Translations under genes and position numbers: made by a program
Source of the DNA: Bacillota bacterium
GTDB lineage: Bacteria > Bacillota_I > Bacilli_A > RF39 > UBA660
Assembly (NCBI GenBank): GCA_015059155.1
Contig: SVAX01000011.1
Span: 1 to 37,140 of the forward strand
Direction of reading: 5' to 3'
DNA length: 37,140 bases
Shown: positions 32,813-37,140 of the stretch, piece after piece
Position numbering within the stretch: position 1 is the first letter of the stretch
Layout: each line of letters begins with the position of its first letter
The notes under the pieces: generated by a model
What the model was told of the DNA's origin: nothing
Seen by the model: only the letters and a program-made list of their open reading frames with translations
Database searches by the model: none

Positions 32813-33616
32813 TTAACCTCCTTGTATTACTGCTTTCTTTAATGCTTTTTTAGTAATTAATTTACCTAATATTACTAAAATTATTATCCATATTATTTGT
32901 ATCATAATTCCAATTAAACCTTCGTTAATAGTTATATTTCCAACATATAGTCTAAAAGGAAAATCCGAAATATATCTAAAAGGTAATATATTTGATATAT
33001 TTTGTAAATAATTTGGGAAAAATGGTACTGGTATTACCATTCCTGATAATATATCAGATATTACCATGAATATATTTATAACACCTTTTTCATCTAGAGT
33101 GAATAAGCAAATGACATGGTATAAAAGTACAAGTACAGTCATAAGTATAGTAGCTAACACCATAGTAATGATAGATAATATTAATCTAGGTAAAGTTATG
33201 CTTAAATCTAAGTTATAAGGGCTAGGAAGTATTATAGCAACCAATATTACTGGTAAAAATCTAAGTGCTACATTAGATAATCTTTCTCCAAGTATTTTAC
33301 TTGCCCACATCAAATATAAATCTTGTGGTCTGCATAACTCATAAGCAATATTTCCTGATTTTATAAGATTTATTATTTCCTTATCTTTATACCACAAATT
33401 AACAAGTGCGAATAAACTTTGTCCTAACCAAACATAACTTATTAATTCTTTTAATTCCATAGGTAAATTACCACTACCTGATTCATAGAATGCTACATAT
33501 ATAGAAACATATACAAATCCAAAAAAGAATTGCGTTGATAATCCTGCAAGTGCAGCTGCTCTATATTGAAGTCCCGTTTTAAATTTTAATTTAAAATAAG
33601 TTATATAAGATTTCAT
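32813..33616 (-). CDS. ABC-2 type permease (COG4587-like)
   Basis: The 267-residue protein has six hydrophobic spans and NLIKSGNIAYELCRPQDLYL then MWASKILGERLSN, the marker of DUF990/COG4587 permeases. Its ATG overlaps the ATPase stop in ATGA, so the two are coupled. It forms the first of two permease subunits of the exporter. Substrate unknown. Confidence 0.87.
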   Translation of the reverse strand: MKSYITYFKLKFKTGLQYRAAALAGLSTQFFFGFVYVSIYVAFYESGSGNLPMELKELISYVWLGQSLFALVNLWYKDKEIINLIKSGNIAYELCRPQDLYLMWASKILGERLSNVALRFLPVILVAIILPSPYNLDLSITLPRLILSIITMVLATILMTVLVLLYHVICLFTLDEKGVINIFMVISDILSGMVIPVPFFPNYLQNISNILPFRYISDFPFRLYVGNITINEGLIGIMIQIIWIIILVILGKLITKKALKKAVIQGG

Positions 33617-34593
33617 ATTTTAAAATCCTCATATAATTTAACAATTAATTCATCAATATTACCACTATCTATATCAATATCACTTATAGATATTTTAGAT
33701 GATATTAATTTTATAAATTCATTTATCTCAATTTTCCTTATGTCTATTATAAATTCTATTCCATCATCAATAGTATTTTGTTCTACTACACAATCATTTT
33801 CTAATTTTACTTTATCTTTAGTTATTACTGTTATCTTTCTTAAATAATCATATTTTCTTTTTAATTTAGTAAGTGATCCATCATATAACAATTGTCCTTT
33901 ACCTATTAATATTATTCTTTTTGCGAGTGCTTCTATATCTGCCATATCATGAGTTGTCAGTATTACTGTAACTTTATTTTGCTTATTTATTTTTTTTATA
34001 AATTCTCTAACTATTTTTTTAGAGACTGCATCTAAACCTATTGTAGGTTCATCTAAAAATAATATTTTAGGTCTATGAATTAATGAAGCCGCTATTTCAC
34101 ATTTCATTCTATTACCCAAGCTTAATTGTCTTACTGGAATATTTATTATATCTTTTAAGTTTAATAATTCTATTAATTCATTCAATGTTTTTTGATATTC
34201 ACTATCTTCTAATTTATATATATCTTTTAATAAGTTAAATGAATCAATAGCAGGTATATCCCACCATAATTGACTTCTTTGACCAAACACAACACCTATT
34301 TTAGATACATACTTTTTTCTATCTATCCAAGGTGTCATTTTATCAATTACAACATTACCACTATCAGGAACAAGTATTCCAGATAATATTTTTATCGTAG
34401 TAGATTTACCTGCTCCATTTGGGCCAATATAACCAACTATTTCTCCTTTCTTAATAGAAAACGAAATATCACTAATTGCTTTAATATAATTATATTTTCT
34501 ATTAAAGAAAGTTTTTAAAGCACCAAATTTCCCGTCTGATTTTATAGGTACTTTAAATGTTTTTTTAATATGTTTAACCTCGATGAATGACAT
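33613..34593 (-). CDS. ABC transporter ATPase (COG4586-like)
   Basis: The 326-residue ATPase drives the exporter. Walker A is GYIGPNGAGKSTTIKILSG (about 55-73), the Q-loop VVFGQRSQLWWD, the signature LSLGNRMKCEIAAS (a change from LSGGQ, as in COG4586), Walker B KILFLDEPTIGLD and the His in VILTTHDMADIEAL. A C-terminal extension of about 90 residues follows. AAAGGAG precedes the ATG at 34593, right after the leader element. Homologues pair with COG4587/3694 permeases as here. Confidence 0.93.
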   Translation of the reverse strand: MSFIEVKHIKKTFKVPIKSDGKFGALKTFFNRKYNYIKAISDISFSIKKGEIVGYIGPNGAGKSTTIKILSGILVPDSGNVVIDKMTPWIDRKKYVSKIGVVFGQRSQLWWDIPAIDSFNLLKDIYKLEDSEYQKTLNELIELLNLKDIINIPVRQLSLGNRMKCEIAASLIHRPKILFLDEPTIGLDAVSKKIVREFIKKINKQNKVTVILTTHDMADIEALAKRIILIGKGQLLYDGSLTKLKRKYDYLRKITVITKDKVKLENDCVVEQNTIDDGIEFIIDIRKIEINEFIKLISSKISISDIDIDSGNIDELIVKLYEDFKI

Positions 34594-34618
34594 TTTATCA
34601 ACTCCTTTCCCTAAAGAA

Positions 34619-34639
34619 TCAACAATTTATCATTTCCAA
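34619..34639 (-). CDS. Possible 6-residue leader ORF
   Basis: A TTG at 34639 lies 5 nt after GGGAGG, and the frame Met-Glu-Met-Ile-Asn-Cys stops at TGA (34621-34619). An ATG at 34633 in frame would give only MINC. Whether it is translated is unknown. The good ribosome-site match is the main reason to list it. Confidence 0.25.
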   Translation of the reverse strand: MEMINC

Positions 34640-34661
34640 ATTATCCTCCCTTCATTTAGTT

Positions 34662-34700
34662 TTACATAACGCAAAAAACCACATTTTTAAATGTAGCCAT
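34662..34700 (-). CDS. Possible 12-residue leader peptide MATFKNVVFCVM
   Basis: ATG 34700 to TAA 34662 encodes MATFKNVVFCVM. Its first codons run into the terminator hairpin, so a ribosome moving on it would change the hairpin. No strong ribosome site is seen upstream. Ribosome-based attenuation is inferred only from this layout. Confidence 0.3.
   Translation of the reverse strand: MATFKNVVFCVM
34673..34696 (-). terminator. Leader terminator (attenuator) inside the leader
   Basis: CTACATTT (34696-34689) pairs with AAATGTGG (34686-34679; one G-U pair) with a 2-nt loop, followed by six T (34678-34673) on the minus strand. It lies about 46 nt into the transcript and 80 nt before the ATPase ATG. 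Confidence 0.65.
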
Positions 34701-34748
34701 CTAGTTGTTTTTTAATAAATTGTAGATTCTTTGCAAAACGTCTCTTAA

Positions 34749-34777
34749 AATATATAATAAAAAAAGTATTTTGTCAA
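34749..34777 (-). promoter_or_regulatory. Strong promoter of the ABC/NUDIX/Ham1 operon
   Basis: The minus strand has TTGACA (34777-34772), 17-bp spacer and TATATT (34754-34749). The -35 box lies within AAAAAGTATT (34761-34770) and its inverse AATACTTTTT (34776-34785), a 10-bp palindrome that could be an operator or an extra terminator. Confidence 0.75.
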
Positions 34778-34809
34778 TACTTTTTCTATATGAATGTTAC
34801 ACTAAAAAG

Positions 34810-34836
34810 AAAAAACTAGAATATTTCTAGTTTTTT
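34810..34836 (-). terminator. Terminator of the surface protein gene
   Basis: AAAAAACTAGA (34810-34820) and TCTAGTTTTTT (34826-34836) pair over a 5-nt loop, followed by a short T run on the minus strand. It lies 8 nt after the stop codon. Confidence 0.85.
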
Positions 34837-34843
34837 TAGTTTG

Positions 34844-37140
34844 TTAGCTTTGTAACCATTTTAATATCGGGTAACTGCCACTAACATTAGTATTCCATGC
34901 AGACCAACTTGAATCATAAGTTGATGATGAGTGTAATTCTAAAGTTGTTTTTCCAGTACCTTTATTTAGTTGAGCTGAATAACTAGTTCCAATAGTATCC
35001 TTGTTATAAAACCATGTTGATTTATCCATATTTCCTGATAAACTATCATTCATTGAACCGGTTCCTATTCTTCCATATATAGCACCTGTATATCCGTTGG
35101 CAGATGTTCCCAACCATCCTTTTTTATCGGATTTAAATTTACCAATATATATCAAGTTTGACATAATAATATTTCCTGCAGATCCATTATAGTTACCTAA
35201 AATTCCACCTGAATCTGTAACTAAAGATTCTGCTATTCCTTTAGCTTGTGCTTCAACATCTATATCTGCAAAAACATTTGATATTGTTAACACTCCACCG
35301 CCTATTCCTATAACTCCACCAGTATCAGTTCCTGTTGCTGTTATTTGACTATTTGTTATATTTATTTCATTTACTGTTGTTGTTCCTCCAGCACTTCCAA
35401 TAAGCCCACCAGCAAATGATGTTCCATTTAATATAGCGTTATTTATTGAAATTCTATTAATAATAGTTGTTCCTGAAGTTGAACCAGCTAATGTACCAAT
35501 ATCTTGACTAGTAGAACTATTAATAGTTATATTATTAAATTTTAAATTTTCAACCGTAGCGCCAGATAACTTACTAAAGAAACCAACTTGATTCTCAGCT
35601 ATTTGCGTAATTTTAAGGTTAGATATTATATGTCCATTACCATTAAATGTTCCTTTAAAGTTTTCAGAAATTGGCGTCCATTCTTCATTCAATAAGTCTA
35701 TATCACAATTTAAGTTTACTGTTTTACCACTAAATGTTGTCCCTAAACTTACTAACGATGCAAATCCTTTTAATTCAGCTCTAGAATTTAAATCATTATC
35801 CTTACATAATATATATGATGAGGCTGATTCATCATACCAATCTGTATCTACCTCTAATGCCTCATAATCACCATAAATATTAATACTATTAGCGTTTGTA
35901 ACAATTGGTTTACTAAAATCAAATTTTGAAGTTAAATTACTATCAGAATACCAATCATTAAATTTAAATCCACTTAATTTAATATCATTAAATTCAGGTA
36001 ACATAGTACCATATGGAACTAAAATACTTTCAACAGTTTTTTCTCCATATTTAAAGTTTACTGTAATTAACTTAGTACCAGATTCATAAAAGAAGAAATA
36101 TGTACTTCCACCAACTTTCGCTTTAGTTGTTAAATATAAGGGAGTTCCTACTCCTTCACTCGTTATTCCAAAGTCTTTTACAACCCCAATATTTTTTGTC
36201 ACTATTCTAAAGAACGATGATGCTTCTACTGGGTCAGAAGAACCACTTCCATTTGCATTTGAACCGACCCAAGTCTTACCACCATCTAAAGTTGAAATAT
36301 CAAGACTCATTGATGATAATTCTATTTTATACTTTCCATTATATTGTCTATCTGCTGTTATATATTCATAATTTGTATTTGGAGCTTCAGCATTTTCATT
36401 TAATGTTATTGGCGTATTAGTTACAAATTGTAATGATCTTGTATCAATAACTCCATCTTGTGGTATTTGAATGTTAAATGTATTTATACCCTTCAATATA
36501 ATGCCAGATTGCGGATGTAATTCTGTACAATCTGATGTTGTATATATTTTAAAATTTAATGATTCTAATTTTGGAATAATATTCCATTTTGCATATAAAG
36601 TCATATTAGAGGAAATAGTTGTACTGTCTGTAACTTCTGTTATAAAGCTTTCTTCTTTATACCAGCCTCCAAAAACATATCCTTCTCTTGTTGGAATAAT
36701 ATGAGTGGTTGAAGTATTTTCCCATATTGCATATAAATTTATCACTTTATTATTTTCAATAGTTAAATTAGTAATACTAGCTTTATCCGTATATATTACT
36801 TCTCCATTTGAAGATGTGCTCCAACCTTTAAATATAGCTGATACTGTATTTGTTTGATCTTCAGCACTACTATAATTCATTTTATATGTAATTGTATATT
36901 CCTTATTATAAGAATTTGAGGTTAAATTACTAGACGTTCCATAATAATGAGTACTATTATTCATACTTCCACTTGTACTTGTATTTCCTATATAACTAAT
37001 TTGATATTGATTAGCTGTAAAGATTGCTTCAAAACTTAAGTTTCCTATTGTTCCTTGTTCAATCTTTCCATTTGATTCTTCTCCATTTACTTTCCAGCCT
37101 TTAAATGTATAGCCTTCTTTACTTGGATTATTTAATGTGA
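34844..37140 (-). CDS. Large surface protein with B-repeats and GLUG-like repeats, N-terminus cut by window edge
   Basis: The frame is open from the stop at 34844 to the right edge (about 765 codons), so the N-terminus is missing; the ATG at 36964 is not the true start, because TLNNPSKEGYTFKGWKVNGE lies upstream in frame. InlB-type B-repeats (Listeria-Bacteroides repeat) are seen as EGYTFKGWK, FKGWSTSSNGE and REGYVFGGWYKEE then LYAKWN. A beta-rich middle part of about 230 residues is followed by another GFKFNDWYSDSNL, and then GLUG-type repeats (VGFFSKLSGATVENLKFNNI, GTLAGSTSGTTI, AGGLIGSAGGTT, TGGVIGIGGG). No C-terminal sorting motif or membrane span is seen; it ends LKWLQS. It is likely secreted and adhesive. 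Confidence 0.85.
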   Translation of the reverse strand, partial: TLNNPSKEGYTFKGWKVNGEESNGKIEQGTIGNLSFEAIFTANQYQISYIGNTSTSGSMNNSTHYYGTSSNLTSNSYNKEYTITYKMNYSSAEDQTNTVSAIFKGWSTSSNGEVIYTDKASITNLTIENNKVINLYAIWENTSTTHIIPTREGYVFGGWYKEESFITEVTDSTTISSNMTLYAKWNIIPKLESLNFKIYTTSDCTELHPQSGIILKGINTFNIQIPQDGVIDTRSLQFVTNTPITLNENAEAPNTNYEYITADRQYNGKYKIELSSMSLDISTLDGGKTWVGSNANGSGSSDPVEASSFFRIVTKNIGVVKDFGITSEGVGTPLYLTTKAKVGGSTYFFFYESGTKLITVNFKYGEKTVESILVPYGTMLPEFNDIKLSGFKFNDWYSDSNLTSKFDFSKPIVTNANSINIYGDYEALEVDTDWYDESASSYILCKDNDLNSRAELKGFASLVSLGTTFSGKTVNLNCDIDLLNEEWTPISENFKGTFNGNGHIISNLKITQIAENQVGFFSKLSGATVENLKFNNITINSSTSQDIGTLAGSTSGTTIINRISINNAILNGTSFAGGLIGSAGGTTTVNEINITNSQITATGTDTGGVIGIGGGVLTISNVFADIDVEAQAKGIAESLVTDSGGILGNYNGSAGNIIMSNLIYIGKFKSDKKGWLGTSANGYTGAIYGRIGTGSMNDSLSGNMDKSTWFYNKDTIGTSYSAQLNKGTGKTTLELHSSSTYDSSWSAWNTNVSGSYPILKWLQS

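Larger units (their letters stand above)
34613..34732 (-). repeat. 18-nt inverted repeat framing the leader
   Basis: AAAGAATCAACAATTTAT (34613-34630) and ATAAATTGTAGATTCTTT (34715-34732) are inverse complements at 17 of 18 positions, separated by 84 nt. In the minus-strand RNA they would form a long stem enclosing the terminator hairpin, and the 3' arm ends 4 nt before GGAAAGGAG. It may alternatively be the end repeats of a tiny mobile element, but no target duplication is seen. Confidence 0.6.
34594..34742 (-). promoter_or_regulatory. Structured leader with attenuator of the ABC/NUDIX/Ham1 operon
   Basis: The leader from the predicted start (about 34742) to the ATG is about 149 nt. In transcript order it holds: one arm of an 18-nt inverted repeat (34732-34715), a 12-codon ORF (34700-34662), a terminator hairpin inside that ORF, a second ribosome-site-like GGGAGG (34650-34645) with a tiny ORF, the other arm (34630-34613, 17 of 18 bases match) and the true ribosome site. 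This is the structure of a regulated leader. No known riboswitch or T-box motif is recognised. Pairing is derived by eye. Confidence 0.65.

Noticed and set aside
34613-34732. Miniature transposable element between inverted repeats
   Set aside because: The repeats sit exactly in the leader between the promoter and ribosome site and enclose a terminator; no target duplication is seen. RNA structure is a better explanation.
34844-36964. ATG at 36964 as start of the surface protein
   Set aside because: The frame stays open upstream to the window edge and carries another B-repeat; the ATG is internal.
1-37140. Genetic code with TGA as Trp (Mollicutes)
   Set aside because: TGA closes several full-length genes (rnhC, tadB, ABC ATPase) at the expected family length, and Trp is TGG.
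1-37140. CRISPR arrays, insertion sequences, tRNA or rRNA genes
   Set aside because: No regularly spaced repeats, transposase genes, cloverleaf-like stems or rRNA stretches were found.

Overview
The window is AT-rich DNA with a standard genetic code: TGA serves as a stop (for example rnhC, tadB and the ABC ATPase gene) and Trp is TGG. Gene content (RNase HIII, CvpA, ComEA/ComEC, bS16-KhpA, MurC, class II LysS, a CotE-like spore-coat protein, Gram-positive style Tad genes, strong AGGAG ribosome sites) points to a low-GC Firmicute of the Bacilli side, perhaps an uncultured gut lineage. Nothing in the window fixes a species. Almost every gene is on the minus strand. The exceptions are rnhC and one small ORF, so the window reads as one replichore arm, transcribed from high to low coordinates.

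From right to left (direction of transcription): a large surface protein with InlB-type B-repeats and GLUG-like repeats runs off the right edge (34844-37140). Next is an operon of a three-gene ABC exporter plus a NUDIX and a Ham1-type pyrophosphatase gene (34593-30956). It is preceded by a structured leader of about 150 nt with a strong promoter, an internal terminator, tiny upstream ORFs and an 18-nt inverted repeat. A second unit (30890-29066) adds another NUDIX protein, a HAD phosphatase, a HIT protein and a MazG-like enzyme, so six consecutive genes look like nucleotide-pool sanitation. Then come ackA with an unknown gene, lysS, a PHP phosphoesterase, a stand-alone acyl-CoA-synthetase-like adenylating enzyme, a membrane hybrid histidine kinase with a single-domain response regulator, a RhuM-Fic fusion, a truncated DUF5661-like small ORF, miaB, a zinc-ribbon membrane protein, cotE and rpsP-khpA.

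The left half holds a compact tad locus (tadE, tadF-like, tadZ, tadA, tadB, tadC; 14340-9357) that appears to read on into murC and a membrane-anchored phosphodiester glycosidase. No flp pilin or prepilin peptidase gene is visible. TadB carries an Ig-like/DUF5011-type N-terminal region not normally part of that family. Then follow rnhC divergent from cvpA, an unknown single-pass membrane protein, and a comEA-comEC-yhcG unit. The comEC reading frame extends about 106 codons upstream of its first ATG and appears to use an ATT start inside the comEA end. A GNAT acetyltransferase runs off the left edge.

Most transcription units end in clear intrinsic terminators, several shared by convergent genes, and many start with an extended -10 box of the form TGnTATAAT. 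The most unusual items are the leader of the ABC/NUDIX/Ham1 operon, the TadB fusion, the non-ATG comEC start, the tad set lacking Flp next to competence genes, and a CotE-like protein.
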